NCBI GenBank assembly: GCA_910577325.1
Contig: CAJTMR010000026.1
Coordinates: 1-49,293, forward strand
Reading direction: 5' to 3'
DNA length: 49,293 bases
Origin: an uncultured Parabacteroides sp.
GTDB taxonomy: Bacteria > Bacteroidota > Bacteroidia > Bacteroidales > Tannerellaceae
Part shown: positions 16,516 through 25,576 of the stretch, in pieces
How the letters are laid out: each line of letters opens with the position of its first letter
Numbering within the stretch: the first letter of the stretch is position 1
The notes under the pieces: generated by a model
Database searches by the model: none
Told to the model about the DNA's origin: nothing
Seen by the model: only the letters and a program-made list of their open reading frames with translations
Made by a program: the position numbers and the translations under genes

Positions 16516-16791
16516 ATGACAAAAACTATTACATTTAATGAACTTCGCAGATTGAAAGACAGCCTGCCTGACGGAAGCACTCATCGTATTGCTGATGAAC
16601 TGGGAATCTCTGTTGAAACGGTTCGCAACTATTTCGGCGGGCATAACTTCAAAGATGGAAAAAGTTGTGGAATACATATTGAACCGGGGCCTGACGGAGG
16701 TTTGGTCGTATTAGATGATACCACAATATTTGAACGTGCTTTGCAGATACTTGCTGAAAATGAAGAAGTATCGGAAGCACAACAAGCGTAA
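16516..16791 (+). CDS. Small helix-turn-helix protein
   Basis: The 91-residue protein has a likely helix-turn-helix at about 19-40 (STHRIADELGISVETVRNYF). It is followed by a short glycine-rich segment (FGGHNFKDGKSCGIHIEPGPDGG) and an acidic tail (TIFERALQILAENEEVSEA). It is probably a DNA-binding protein; its targets are unknown. Similar small proteins are widespread in Bacteroidales but I cannot name a family. A strong terminator follows at once, so the gene is a single transcription unit. Confidence 0.75.
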   Translation: MTKTITFNELRRLKDSLPDGSTHRIADELGISVETVRNYFGGHNFKDGKSCGIHIEPGPDGGLVVLDDTTIFERALQILAENEEVSEAQQA

Positions 16792-16811
16792 AGAAATTCA
16801 TTTTCACACAG

Positions 16812-16854
16812 AAATCCCATAGCTGAATCTAAAAAGACGCTGTGGGATTTTTTT
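16812..16854 (+). terminator. Rho-independent terminator after the small HTH gene
   Basis: AAATCCCATAGC (16812-16823) pairs with GCTGTGGGATTT (16839-16850), with one G-T or mismatch position, and is followed by a run of T. Confidence 0.85.
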
Positions 16855-16905
16855 ATTCAACATTTAGTGATTTCCGATTGTTTCATTTATAAAAAACACA
16901 CGAGT

Positions 16906-18018
16906 ATGGAAGATAAATTAGTAACGTTAGCGATTCACACGTTCGAGAAAGCTCAGATTCTCAAAACGATTCTTGAAACAGAGGGGATAGAAGTCTGCAT
17001 ACACAATGTAAACCAAATCCAACCGGTTGTTTCGGCTGGTGTACGTGTGCGAATTAAAGAAAGCGATCTGCCTCACGCCTTGCGTATCATCGAAGACAGC
17101 AAATGGCTTAGCGAAGATGCCGGACAAGAGGAAAAAGCCGGTCCCGAGGAAAAGAAGATATTGATACCGATAGACTTTTCCGATTATTCTATCAAAGCGT
17201 GTGAATTGGGAATCAACCATGCCCGTAAGATCGGAGCCGAAGTGATGATCATGCACGCCTATTTCAGTCCCTATTTCCCGTCCGCTATTCCGTTGAACGA
17301 CACGCAGGCTTATCAGGTGAACGAAGAGACGGCACAAAATGTCCTGAAGCGGGTTCGGATCGACATGGAAAACATCTGTACGCTGCTCAATCGCAAGATA
17401 CAATCGGGGGAACTGCCTCCGGTGAAATACGATTATGTACTGCGTGAAGGCCTGCCGGAGGAAGAGATCATTGCCTATAGCAAGGAATACCGTCCGTCGT
17501 TGATCGTGATGGGAACTCGGGGAAAAAGCCAGAAAGACATAGACCTGATCGGCAGTGTCACGGGTGAAGTGATCGAGGTGAATAAGGTTCCTGTCCTGGC
17601 CATTCCCGAAAATGTGCCATTCGATGATTTGAGCGAAGCCAAGAACATTGCTTTTGCCACCTCTTTCAACCAGCGTGACCTGGTGGTTTTCGACGAGTTT
17701 ATGGAAATCATCAAACCATACAACGCTCATATCCACCTGTTCAATATCTCGACGAGCAAGGATGAATGGAATGAAATACGCCTGACCGGAGTCAACGAGT
17801 ATTTCAAAAAACAATATCCGGAAACCGATATCACCCATACGGTGCTGGACGATGGCGATCTGTTGCTGGCGATCGAAAAATTTGTGCGGGACAAGCATAT
17901 TGACGTGATAGCGATCAGTACCTATCGCCGGAATATTCTGGCACGTATGTTCAATCCTTCCATCGCCCGTAAGATGTTGTTCCACACCGACACGCCGTTG
18001 TTGGTGATGCATGCATAA
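16906..18018 (+). CDS. DUF2007 and double UspA stress protein
   Basis: The 370-residue protein begins with a DUF2007-like domain (about 1-75, LVTLAIHTFEKAQILKTILE and VRVRIKESDLPHAL), which is found in putative signal-transducing proteins. Two universal-stress-protein domains follow. The first (about 84-240) shows IPIDFSDYS and the nucleotide-binding loop GTRGKSQKDIDLIGSVT. The second (about 245-370) is degenerate in that loop (STYRRNILARMFNPS). It is probably a cytoplasmic, adenine-nucleotide-responsive stress protein; the partner is unknown. I prefer ATG 16906 (MEDKLVTLA) to upstream codons, since similarity starts there. A terminator follows. Confidence 0.88.
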   Translation: MEDKLVTLAIHTFEKAQILKTILETEGIEVCIHNVNQIQPVVSAGVRVRIKESDLPHALRIIEDSKWLSEDAGQEEKAGPEEKKILIPIDFSDYSIKACELGINHARKIGAEVMIMHAYFSPYFPSAIPLNDTQAYQVNEETAQNVLKRVRIDMENICTLLNRKIQSGELPPVKYDYVLREGLPEEEIIAYSKEYRPSLIVMGTRGKSQKDIDLIGSVTGEVIEVNKVPVLAIPENVPFDDLSEAKNIAFATSFNQRDLVVFDEFMEIIKPYNAHIHLFNISTSKDEWNEIRLTGVNEYFKKQYPETDITHTVLDDGDLLLAIEKFVRDKHIDVIAISTYRRNILARMFNPSIARKMLFHTDTPLLVMHA

Positions 18019-18023
18019 AGAAA

Positions 18024-18063
18024 AATGAAGCCGACAATAGAATATCTTTTAGTCGGCTTCATT
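18024..18063. terminator. Bidirectional terminator between the Usp gene and yhcH
   Basis: AATGAAGCCGAC (18024-18035) pairs perfectly with GTCGGCTTCATT (18052-18063). It lies between convergent genes and can serve both strands. Confidence 0.8.
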
Positions 18064-18089
18064 ATTTATGGCAATATGTATTTCTTGCC

Positions 18090-18551
18090 TTATCCTTCTA
18101 CTTGTACTTTCACGATCACCTTGCGGATATTCCCCTGGCCGATACCGGGAGCGTGCCCGTCTTCGGGGAAATAGATTGCGAATTGTCCCGGATAGATTTT
18201 TGTGTAGGCGGTAGGGCGGTCGATATAGAAAGCAATGTCTTGCTCTTCATTATAAGGAACTGATTCTTCCTGCAATTCGCTTCCCGGTTTCCAGCCGATT
18301 TTCTCCACGCCCAACAAAGGCATTTGGATGTCGATGTATTTCTTATGCGTTTCGATAGCTGCGTCTTTCTTCTCCTTGCCGGAAATGCTGGCAATGCTTA
18401 CAAATAAACGGGAACCGTCCAATTCATGCTTCCCGTCTTCCATCTTGGAAAAGTCAGTGGATTTCAGGTAATCGAACGCTTTTTTGAATAGCGGGTGTAA
18501 ACTCTCGATTTTTTCTGTGTTGTTCAATGATTCAAGTATCATACGTCTCAA
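18090..18551 (-). CDS. YhcH/YjgK/YiaL (NanQ-like) family protein
   Basis: The 153-residue cupin-like protein matches the YhcH/YiaL family: HELDGSRLFVSIASI near the first third, a central IDIQMPLLGVEKIGW, and the C-terminal pair FAIYFPEDGHAPG, whose histidine is a likely metal ligand. E. coli NanQ is a sialic acid anomerase, and EbgC is a related family member. The actual sugar here is unknown, as no sugar catabolic gene is adjacent. The start could be 18551 (MRRMILESL) or 18542 (MILESL). It is a single-gene unit opposite the Usp gene. Confidence 0.85.
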   Translation of the reverse strand: MRRMILESLNNTEKIESLHPLFKKAFDYLKSTDFSKMEDGKHELDGSRLFVSIASISGKEKKDAAIETHKKYIDIQMPLLGVEKIGWKPGSELQEESVPYNEEQDIAFYIDRPTAYTKIYPGQFAIYFPEDGHAPGIGQGNIRKVIVKVQVEG

Positions 18552-18699
18552 TTTTTTATTCGTTCATTCGCTTGATGAGTAGGCAAAGGTCGCATATTCG
18601 AATGTTAAATACTACCCCTTTACTTGAAAAATGTCACAAAAAGCAGCCTTTTCAGAAAGGCCAACGCCTTCTCTGTGGGAAAGGAGATGAGATCCGATT
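18552..18699. other. Divergent intergenic region, left part
   Basis: This is the spacer between yhcH (minus) and the endonuclease gene (plus). It holds a near-consensus minus-strand -7 element at 18584-18591 (GACCTTTG on the minus strand), a weak match. No open frame was recognised. Confidence 0.4.
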
Positions 18700-18766
18700 C
18701 GTAACCCATAGCTTTAGCCACTGTAAAGCTATGGGTTACGACCTGTAAAGCTATGCTTTTTGGGGG
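18700..18766. repeat. 22-bp-period palindromic repeat cluster, locus 1
   Basis: CGTAACCCATAGCTTTA (18700-18716) and TAAAGCTATGGGTTACG (18724-18740) form a perfect 17-bp inverted repeat with a seven-base loop. Units beginning GTAA at 18701, 18723 and 18745 lie exactly 22 bases apart, and the 13-mer CTGTAAAGCTATG recurs at 18721 and 18743. It sits in the divergent gap upstream of the endonuclease gene. Similar 22-base spacing occurs at 31599 and 44158. Confidence 0.8.
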
Positions 18767-18919
18767 CTAAACGGCTACCCCGTTGGCAGCGGGCATTCAG
18801 TTTACGATTAAAATACATGAAATAACAATTTGATGGATGTATGTGTTGGAGCACTTTTTTCTAACAATCCAAACCAATACATTCCTTCCGTATGTGTTGT
18901 ATAACATCCTTATATTATC

Positions 18920-18927
18920 TACTTTTG
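18920..18927 (+). promoter_or_regulatory. Predicted -7 element (TACTTTTG) of the endonuclease gene
   Basis: TACTTTTG fits TAnnTTTG and lies 32 bases before the start at 18960. A TTGT at 18897-18900 is a possible -33 element. Confidence 0.55.
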
Positions 18928-18959
18928 CGCCCAAGTTGGAATAGGTTTTATCAAGAGAG

Positions 18960-19952
18960 ATGGCAAAGAGAAAAAGCGCAAAGAAACCGCGGAAAAAAGT
19001 TCAAAAGGCTTCGTTCATCCTTTCCACAGTGAAGCGGATGTTTATGGGGGCCTGTATCGTGGTGGCTTGTTTTATAGGATTCCTGTTTATATATGATTAC
19101 TTTGCTCCGGCGGTAGAGCGTAAACCGGCAGTTTCGGAGAAAAAGGGACAGGAGGCGGTTCCCTCCAAGAAGGCAGCAGCCGCTCCGAAACAAAAAATAC
19201 AGGATAAGACATCGGCAAATAAAAATCCTGTCAAATCTTCTGCAAAGACATTTAAAATCCCTGCGAATACGGAGATTCCCCGTTTAAAGGCGAAACGCCG
19301 GGAGCAGGTGATCAAACATGAGGGATATACGGTCTCTTATAATTCCGATTATCGTATTGCCAACTGGGTAGCATACGAACTGACGGCGATGGAAGCCAAA
19401 AGCAAAAAGGCGGAACGGTCTAATAAATTTGTGCCTGATCCATTGGTGAAAGGCGCGACGGCAACCAATGAGGATTACACGCATACAGGTTATGACCGGG
19501 GGCACTTGGCTCCGGCAGGCGACATGAAATGGTCTGCAAAAGCCATGCGCGAGTCCTTCTATCTAAGTAATATTTGTCCGCAGAAACCGAAATTGAACCG
19601 CGGGATCTGGAAAGACTTGGAAGAGCAGTGCCGCCTATGGGCGTTGGATGGCGGTTCGTTACTGATTGTTACGGGGCCGGTCATTACGGACGATATGAAG
19701 CGGTTGGGAAAAAATAGGGTAGCCGTTCCCAAATCTTTCTATAAAGTACTATGTTATCATACGGGAAAAGGCTATAAAGGTATCGGGTTCCTTTTCGAGA
19801 ACAGGGATTATAAGGACAATTCGCTGGAATCGATGGCCATACCTGTCGATAGTGTGGAAAAGATAACAGGTATTGATTTTTTCCCCTCTATCCCGGACGA
19901 CCAGGAAGAGGAAATGGAGGCGGCGGTTGATTGGAGCAGTTGGTCGTTTTGA
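18960..19952 (+). CDS. Membrane-anchored DNA/RNA non-specific endonuclease
   Basis: The 330-residue protein has a basic N-terminus (KRKSAKKPRKK), one membrane helix at about 26-45 (FMGACIVVACFIGFLFIYDY), a Lys/Ala-rich linker, and a Serratia-nuclease-type domain from about 120. The active-site motif DRGHLAPAGD has Asp179, Arg180, Gly181 and His182. SNICPQKPKLNRGIWKDLE follows, containing the expected metal-binding asparagine. It should cut DNA and RNA at the periplasmic side of the inner membrane, perhaps for nutrient use or against incoming DNA (inference). It is a single gene with its own promoter. Confidence 0.9.
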   Translation: MAKRKSAKKPRKKVQKASFILSTVKRMFMGACIVVACFIGFLFIYDYFAPAVERKPAVSEKKGQEAVPSKKAAAAPKQKIQDKTSANKNPVKSSAKTFKIPANTEIPRLKAKRREQVIKHEGYTVSYNSDYRIANWVAYELTAMEAKSKKAERSNKFVPDPLVKGATATNEDYTHTGYDRGHLAPAGDMKWSAKAMRESFYLSNICPQKPKLNRGIWKDLEEQCRLWALDGGSLLIVTGPVITDDMKRLGKNRVAVPKSFYKVLCYHTGKGYKGIGFLFENRDYKDNSLESMAIPVDSVEKITGIDFFPSIPDDQEEEMEAAVDWSSWSF

Positions 19953-20108
19953 TGCACATATCCGGAAAATTTCGAAGGGCAGGTTTTGAAATCCGGCCGA
20001 AACCGGAACAATAGATTTTAAAAGAATGTTGTATTCTTAGGGCATCGGAGTCTGGATATGCAATTAATTAAGAATGTAATAGTAATAAATAACTAAATGC
20101 AAGTTATC

Positions 20109-21158
20109 ATGAATGGAAAATTAATCCCCGTTTTTGTATTGGCAGCATTGATGTCATGTAGTCAACCGCCGGTGAAGGAGCAAGGCCCCCGCCCCGTGAA
20201 GTTGGCACAAGTGACCTCATTGAATCTTGTGGAAAAGTCGTTTAGCGGCGTCGTATCGCCGGACCAGTTCAGCGACCTGGCTTTTAAGATGTCCGGACCG
20301 CTGATTTCGCTGAATGTGGATGAAGGGCAGAAAGTCCGTACAGGCCAAGTGGTCGCAGAGATCGACCCACAGGACTTCAAATGGGAATACGAAGCGAAAA
20401 AAGCCTCTTTCCAAACTGCCGAAGCACAGTTGCAACGTGCCAAGAAGCTGTTATCCAAACAGGCTATTTCGAAACAGGAATATGAAACGACCGAAGCCTC
20501 CTATTCAAATGCGAAGGCGGCGTTCGAATATGCCCAGAACCAGTTGGGACAAACCAAGCTGCGTGCTCCCTTTGACGGTTTTATCCAGAAGAAATATGTA
20601 GAGAACTATCAGAAAGTGCAGGCCGGGCAAGGGATCGTTTGTCTGATCAACCCGAACAAGTTGCAGATCCAGTTCACGATGCCGGAAACGAACATCACTT
20701 ATTTCTCCACTCCTTACCAGATATATGTGGAATTTGACAATTACAAGGGAGCCCGTTTCAAAGCGAAGGTGAAGGAATATGTGGAAGCGTCGCCCGATGG
20801 TTCCGGCGTTCCCGTCTTCCTGTATATCGACGATCCCGAATTCAATCTGGCCAAATACAAGGTAGCCGTCGGGTTTTCTTGCCGCGTGGTTTTGCATATC
20901 GAAAGCAGAAGCTTTAACGAAGGAGCGGTGTTGGCTCCTCTTTCGGCTATTGTCGCCAGTGAAGAAAACGACGACAAATTTGTGTTTGTCTATAATGCCC
21001 GGTCACAAAAGGTAGAACGTCGCCGGATTGAAGAAGCCGGACTGGTCGGAAAAGACAACGTTATCGTTATCAAAGGCCTGAATGCCGGTGAACAGGTGGT
21101 TGCTGCCGGGGCTACCCGTTTGGTTGAAGGGCAGCAGGTAAAAGTATTAACAGATTAA
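20109..21158 (+). CDS. RND efflux adaptor (membrane fusion) lipoprotein
   Basis: The 349-residue HlyD/AcrA-like protein has a lipoprotein signal peptide ending in the lipobox LMSC (VFVLAALMSCSQPP), so Cys16 should be lipidated. It continues with the lipoyl-type half motifs (SLNVDEGQKVRTGQVVAEID and LRAPFDGFI), a coiled-coil hairpin between them (ASFQTAEAQLQRAKKLLSKQAISKQEYETTE) and beta-barrel domains. It links the inner-membrane pump to the outer-membrane channel. I use ATG 20109; 20097 would add MQVI. It lies 11 bases before the pump gene in a three-gene operon without a local regulator. Confidence 0.92.
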   Translation: MNGKLIPVFVLAALMSCSQPPVKEQGPRPVKLAQVTSLNLVEKSFSGVVSPDQFSDLAFKMSGPLISLNVDEGQKVRTGQVVAEIDPQDFKWEYEAKKASFQTAEAQLQRAKKLLSKQAISKQEYETTEASYSNAKAAFEYAQNQLGQTKLRAPFDGFIQKKYVENYQKVQAGQGIVCLINPNKLQIQFTMPETNITYFSTPYQIYVEFDNYKGARFKAKVKEYVEASPDGSGVPVFLYIDDPEFNLAKYKVAVGFSCRVVLHIESRSFNEGAVLAPLSAIVASEENDDKFVFVYNARSQKVERRRIEEAGLVGKDNVIVIKGLNAGEQVVAAGATRLVEGQQVKVLTD

Positions 21159-21169
21159 GCTGATAAATA

Positions 21170-24100
21170 ATGAATCTTCCAGTATATTCCTTAGAGAATA
21201 AGAAGATTATATATTTCTTTTTGGCTATCATGCTGATAGGGGGTATATATTCTTTCTTTAAATTGCCGAAGAAGGAGGACTCGCCTTTCGTGATCAAACA
21301 AGCTGTTTTGGTTACGCAATATCCGGGTGCAACTCCTATGGAGGTAGAGAAATTGATAACGGAGCCTATCGAACGGGAAATTCAGTCCATGTCGGATGTT
21401 TTTCAGATCAAGTCTGAATCTTATTTCGGCATGTCGAAGATCTCGATCGAATTGCAGCCGACTTTGGCGCCGGATTATATGCCGGTCAAATGGGACGAAT
21501 TGCGCCGTAAGGTAGCTAACATACAACCTCGTCTTCCGAGCGGCGCCTCTGCCATTAATGTGAGTGACGACTTCGGAGACGTGTTCGGTATCTATTACGC
21601 CCTGACTGCCGATGAAGGCTTTACCTATGACGATATGCGCGATTGGGCGCAGAAGATCAAGACCGAGCTGACGCCTATCCCCGGTGTGCAGAAGGTGTAT
21701 CTCTTTGCCGAACAGACGCAGGTCGTGAATGTCCGTATTTCTATCCCTAAACTGGCGAACCTGGGTATCGATCCCACTTCGATCCAGCAAGTCCTGCAAA
21801 CGCAGAACCTGTTGGTCAATACGGGCGAGATCATGACCGGGACGTATCAGCTTCGCGTTCGTGCCGAAGGCACTTACAAAAGCATACAGGACATACGCGA
21901 CCAACTGATCGTGACTAAAGGCGGCGGCGAAGTCCGTTTGGGCGACATTGCTACCGTCGAGCGCGGTTATCTGGATCCGCCTTCCAACTTGATGCGTGTG
22001 GATGGCAAGCGGGCGATCGGTATCGGCGTGGCTACGGGAGCGAAAGATGACGTCGTGGCTGTCGGCAATGCGGTTGCCGAACATCTGAAAGAAATGGAGC
22101 AGTTGTTCCCGATCGGGATGGATTTGAAAACCATCTATCCGGAGAATAAGATTGCCAACGAAGCAAACAACGGGTTTATCCTGAACCTGATAGAATCCTT
22201 GTTGATCGTGATCGTGATTATCTTCCTTGTGATGGGGTCGCGTGCCGGTATGCTGGTGGGCAGTTCGTTGCTTTTCTCGGTTGGTGGTACGTTGCTGATC
22301 ATGTTGGTCTGGGGCGTCGGGTTAAACCGTACGTCGCTCGCCGCTTTCATTATTGCGATGGGTATGCTGGTGGATAACGCGATTGTGGTGACCGATAATG
22401 CGCAGGTCGGTATCAAGCGCGGCTTGTCACGCTATCAGGCGTTGGTCGACGGGGCCACCAAACCGCAATGGGCGTTGTTGGGTGCGACTTTTATCGCTGT
22501 TTGTTCTTTCTTGCCGATGTACTTGGCTCCGGCTTCGGTGGCCGAGATCGTCAAGCCGTTGTTTATCGTGCTTGCCGTATCCCTCGGACTGAGTTGGGTA
22601 CTGGCTCTGACGCAAACGACGACTTTCGGCAATTTCATATTGAAAGAGGCGAAACCGGGCGAATCCAAAGATCCGTATGATACAAAACTGTATCATAAGT
22701 TTGAAAAGATACTGGGGCGCTTGATCAAGCGTCGTTATCTCACGCTTGCTTCGGTGGTGGCAACCTTGTTCTTGTCTCTGTTTGTTATGAGCATCATGCC
22801 GCAAAGTTTCTTCCCGATCATGAACAAGCCCTATTTCCGTGCCGACCTGATTTTCCCGGAAGGTTACGGTATCGATGATGTCGAAAAGAATGTGATCAAA
22901 ATAGAAGAGTATCTCAAGAGTAACGAGAAAATCAAGTCTTATTCGTTTACGTTGGGAGGCTCGCCGGTGCGTTATTATCTGGCAAGTTCTTCCGTCGGTC
23001 CGAAGCCTAACTTTGCCAATGTCCTGATTGAAACGAAGGATGCGAAAGATGCACAGAGCGAGGAAAGTAAGTTCTATGAATATATGGTTGCCAACTATCC
23101 GGACATCCTGACGCGTTCCGCTTTGTTCGCACTGTCGCCCGTGCCGGATGCTGCTATCGAGATCGGCTTCATCGGTGATAATATCGATACGTTGGTGGCG
23201 CTGACACAGCGTGCAAAGGAAATCGCCCGTAAGAACGACATGGTGATGGAAGTGCGTAACAGTTGGGGCAACAAAGTTCCGGTATGGAAACCCTTGTATT
23301 CGCAGGAGAAAGGTCTTCGTCTGGGGATCACCCGCCAACAGATGGCCTATTCGCTTCGTTCGGCTACCAACGGCGTGCCTTTAGGAGAATATCGCGAGGG
23401 AGACGTGTTTATGCCGATCCTGTTGAAAGATGCCGATCGCGACTCGATGAACCTGAACGACATAAAGACCTTGCCGGTCTATAGTGCCAAAGGCCGTTCC
23501 GTCAAGGTGGAGCAGGTGATCGACGACTTCTCGCTCGATTACGAGTACAGTGTCGTGAAGCGTTATAACCGCCAGCGTTATATGATGATGCAGTGCGAGC
23601 CGAAGCGCGGAGCCAATACGATGGCAGCTTTCAGCCAGTTGTGGCAACAGATCGAACAGGAGGTGCAGGTTCCCGAAGGATATAAACTGCAATATTTCGG
23701 CGAGCAGTCCGAACAGGATAAAGGTAACAAGGCGATTGCCGCCAATATTCCTCTGATGTTCGGTCTGATCTATCTCACCTTGTTGTTCCTTTTCCCGAAA
23801 TACTACCGGAAGCCGGTTTTGATCATGTGCATGTTGCCGTTGATCTTTATCGGTGTGGTATTGGGTTTGCTGGTCTTCGGTAAGTCGCTCGACTTCTTTG
23901 CCATGCTTGGTCTGTTAGGACTGATCGGTATGAATATCAAGAATGCGATCGTGCTGGTGGACGAAATAGGTTTGCAGCTTAGCAGCGGTTTAGCGCCGGT
24001 CAATGCGGTGATCGAAGCGACCAAGACGCGTATCGTTCCGGTGACGATGGCATCGGGAACAACGATCTTAGGTATGTTGCCGTTATTGGGCGATGCCATG

Positions 24101-24211
24101 TTTGCCGGTATGGCGGCGACGATCATGGGAGGTTTGTTCGTCTCGACCATCCTGACCATCTTCGTGCTTCCGGTGACCTATTGTATATTCTTTAAGATTA
24201 AATCGGTATAA
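21170..24211 (+). CDS. RND-family efflux pump, inner-membrane subunit
   Basis: The 1013-residue protein is the usual size for an AcrB/HAE1-like RND pump, with 12 membrane helices and two large periplasmic loops. The N-terminus NLPVYSLENKKIIYFFLAIM holds the first helix; the porter region starts QYPGATPMEVEKLITEPIE. In helix 4 the proton-relay motif reads GMLVDNAIVV, with one Asp followed by Asn in place of the Asp-Asp pair of AcrB; this form is common among related RND pumps. GMNIKNAIVLVDEI in the second half carries the expected lysine. The substrate is unknown. The gene sits between the adaptor and the outer-membrane factor. Confidence 0.95.
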   Translation: MNLPVYSLENKKIIYFFLAIMLIGGIYSFFKLPKKEDSPFVIKQAVLVTQYPGATPMEVEKLITEPIEREIQSMSDVFQIKSESYFGMSKISIELQPTLAPDYMPVKWDELRRKVANIQPRLPSGASAINVSDDFGDVFGIYYALTADEGFTYDDMRDWAQKIKTELTPIPGVQKVYLFAEQTQVVNVRISIPKLANLGIDPTSIQQVLQTQNLLVNTGEIMTGTYQLRVRAEGTYKSIQDIRDQLIVTKGGGEVRLGDIATVERGYLDPPSNLMRVDGKRAIGIGVATGAKDDVVAVGNAVAEHLKEMEQLFPIGMDLKTIYPENKIANEANNGFILNLIESLLIVIVIIFLVMGSRAGMLVGSSLLFSVGGTLLIMLVWGVGLNRTSLAAFIIAMGMLVDNAIVVTDNAQVGIKRGLSRYQALVDGATKPQWALLGATFIAVCSFLPMYLAPASVAEIVKPLFIVLAVSLGLSWVLALTQTTTFGNFILKEAKPGESKDPYDTKLYHKFEKILGRLIKRRYLTLASVVATLFLSLFVMSIMPQSFFPIMNKPYFRADLIFPEGYGIDDVEKNVIKIEEYLKSNEKIKSYSFTLGGSPVRYYLASSSVGPKPNFANVLIETKDAKDAQSEESKFYEYMVANYPDILTRSALFALSPVPDAAIEIGFIGDNIDTLVALTQRAKEIARKNDMVMEVRNSWGNKVPVWKPLYSQEKGLRLGITRQQMAYSLRSATNGVPLGEYREGDVFMPILLKDADRDSMNLNDIKTLPVYSAKGRSVKVEQVIDDFSLDYEYSVVKRYNRQRYMMMQCEPKRGANTMAAFSQLWQQIEQEVQVPEGYKLQYFGEQSEQDKGNKAIAANIPLMFGLIYLTLLFLFPKYYRKPVLIMCMLPLIFIGVVLGLLVFGKSLDFFAMLGLLGLIGMNIKNAIVLVDEIGLQLSSGLAPVNAVIEATKTRIVPVTMASGTTILGMLPLLGDAMFAGMAATIMGGLFVSTILTIFVLPVTYCIFFKIKSV

Positions 24212-24215
24212 TAAT

Positions 24216-25508
24216 ATGGGAAATAAAATAATTATCGGTTGTATGCTGTTGGGGGCTTTATCTGTGGGAGCACAGGAAAAGCCCGTCACGGCTACGGATT
24301 ACAAGCAGAAAGTGCTTGAATATAGCCGCCAGATCAAACAGAGTGCGGAAGAGCGTATTGCGATGCAGCATGCTATCAAGGCGGCTAAGACCGCTTTCTT
24401 TCCGGCTGTCGATTTCTCCGGCAACTACCAGTATCGTATCAATAAGTACGATTTGGATTTCGGTCCTGGTATGGCTGTCGAAATGGATCACAACACCTAT
24501 AGCTTGGGAGCCTCCGTAAGCCAGCCGGTCTATGCCGGCGGGCAAATTTATAACAATTACAAGGCAGCACAGATACAGGGGCAGATCGCTTCCGAAGCGG
24601 AAGTGTTGACTACGGATAATGTCCTGTACGCTGCCGACCTGAATTATTGGTCTGCCGCTGCCCGAAAAGGCATGTACGATGTTATGTGCCAGTATGTCGA
24701 TATCGTACAGCAGTTGGCAAATGTGCTGACTACCCGTTTCAATGACGGGCAGATCAGCAAGACTGATCTTTTGCAGGTGCAGTCGCGTTTAAAAGAGGCG
24801 GAATTGAATAAGAGCACTGCCTACAAGGACTATCAGATCGCTTTGCAGAACCTGAACGTGCTGATGGGGGTTCCTCCTATGACTCCGGTAGAAATAGCCG
24901 ATGCCATCACGACGGAACTGCCGTTGCCTGTACACATAGGGGAAGAGGCCGCTTTGCAGAACCGTCCGGATTTCACGATTTCCAAATTGAATATCGAATA
25001 CCAGAGACGGCAGATCAATTTGTCGAAAGCCAAATATAATCCGACACTGGCTATCGGTTTCCAGGGAACTTGGGGGACTCCGATGCTGAACGTGAAAGGT
25101 TCCGACCAGCTTTGGACACCTGCCGTATTTGCCTCCCTGAAGATACCTTTGTTCCGTTGGGGTGCTCGTTTCAAGGAAGTGAATTCCCAGAAAGCCATTT
25201 TACGCAGCAAGGAATATGCGATGGATTATACACGCGACAAGATTTCCCAGGAAGTGGCCAACTCATGGACCAGCTTGTCGGAAAACACGAAACAGATCGA
25301 TGTTGCCGAAGAAGCCTGCAAGATTGCCGAAGAAAACCTCGACCTGAATACGTTCAGCTATAACGAGGGAAAACTTCCGATCCTCGACGTCCTTTCCGCC
25401 CAGCTTTCCTGGATTCAGTCTTATAGCAACCTGATCCAAACCTGGTATCAACAGAAAGCGTCTCTCGCCCAGTATAATAAAGCAGTGGGTATTCGTCGGT
25501 TGAAGTAA
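24216..25508 (+). CDS. TolC-like outer-membrane efflux protein
   Basis: The 430-residue protein has a signal peptide (KIIIGCMLLGALSVGA) and two OEP repeats. Examples are AAKTAFFPAVDFSGNYQYR and the equivalent LSKAKYNPTLAIGFQGTWG, then NQPD-like ALQNRPDFTISKLNIEYQ. The long helices FNDGQISKTDLLQVQSRL and YNEGKLPILDVLSAQLSW are typical of the trimeric alpha-barrel. It should form the outer-membrane exit duct for the pump at 21170. It starts four bases after the pump gene, and a bidirectional terminator follows. Confidence 0.93.
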   Translation: MGNKIIIGCMLLGALSVGAQEKPVTATDYKQKVLEYSRQIKQSAEERIAMQHAIKAAKTAFFPAVDFSGNYQYRINKYDLDFGPGMAVEMDHNTYSLGASVSQPVYAGGQIYNNYKAAQIQGQIASEAEVLTTDNVLYAADLNYWSAAARKGMYDVMCQYVDIVQQLANVLTTRFNDGQISKTDLLQVQSRLKEAELNKSTAYKDYQIALQNLNVLMGVPPMTPVEIADAITTELPLPVHIGEEAALQNRPDFTISKLNIEYQRRQINLSKAKYNPTLAIGFQGTWGTPMLNVKGSDQLWTPAVFASLKIPLFRWGARFKEVNSQKAILRSKEYAMDYTRDKISQEVANSWTSLSENTKQIDVAEEACKIAEENLDLNTFSYNEGKLPILDVLSAQLSWIQSYSNLIQTWYQQKASLAQYNKAVGIRRLK

Positions 25509-25531
25509 ACATGATGGTGAACGGATATGAT

Positions 25532-25575
25532 AAAGGCACGGATTTCATAACTTTGTGATCCGTGCCTTTGTTTCT
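25532..25575. terminator. Bidirectional terminator after the efflux operon
   Basis: AAAGGCACGGAT (25532-25543) pairs perfectly with ATCCGTGCCTTT (25558-25569), followed by a T-rich run. It lies between the convergent outer-membrane factor and nitroreductase genes. Confidence 0.85.
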
Positions 25576-25576
25576 C

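Noticed and set aside
16927..18012. Minus-strand frame of 361 codons over the Usp gene
   Set aside because: Shadow of a well-supported plus-strand gene, with His- and Arg-rich composition typical of an antisense frame.
22365..22395. Asp-Asn in the pump helix-4 motif as a sign of inactivity
   Set aside because: Many functional RND pumps outside the E. coli AcrB group have this form.
22427..23338. Minus-strand frame of 303 codons within the RND pump gene
   Set aside because: Antisense to a conserved pump and without protein similarity.
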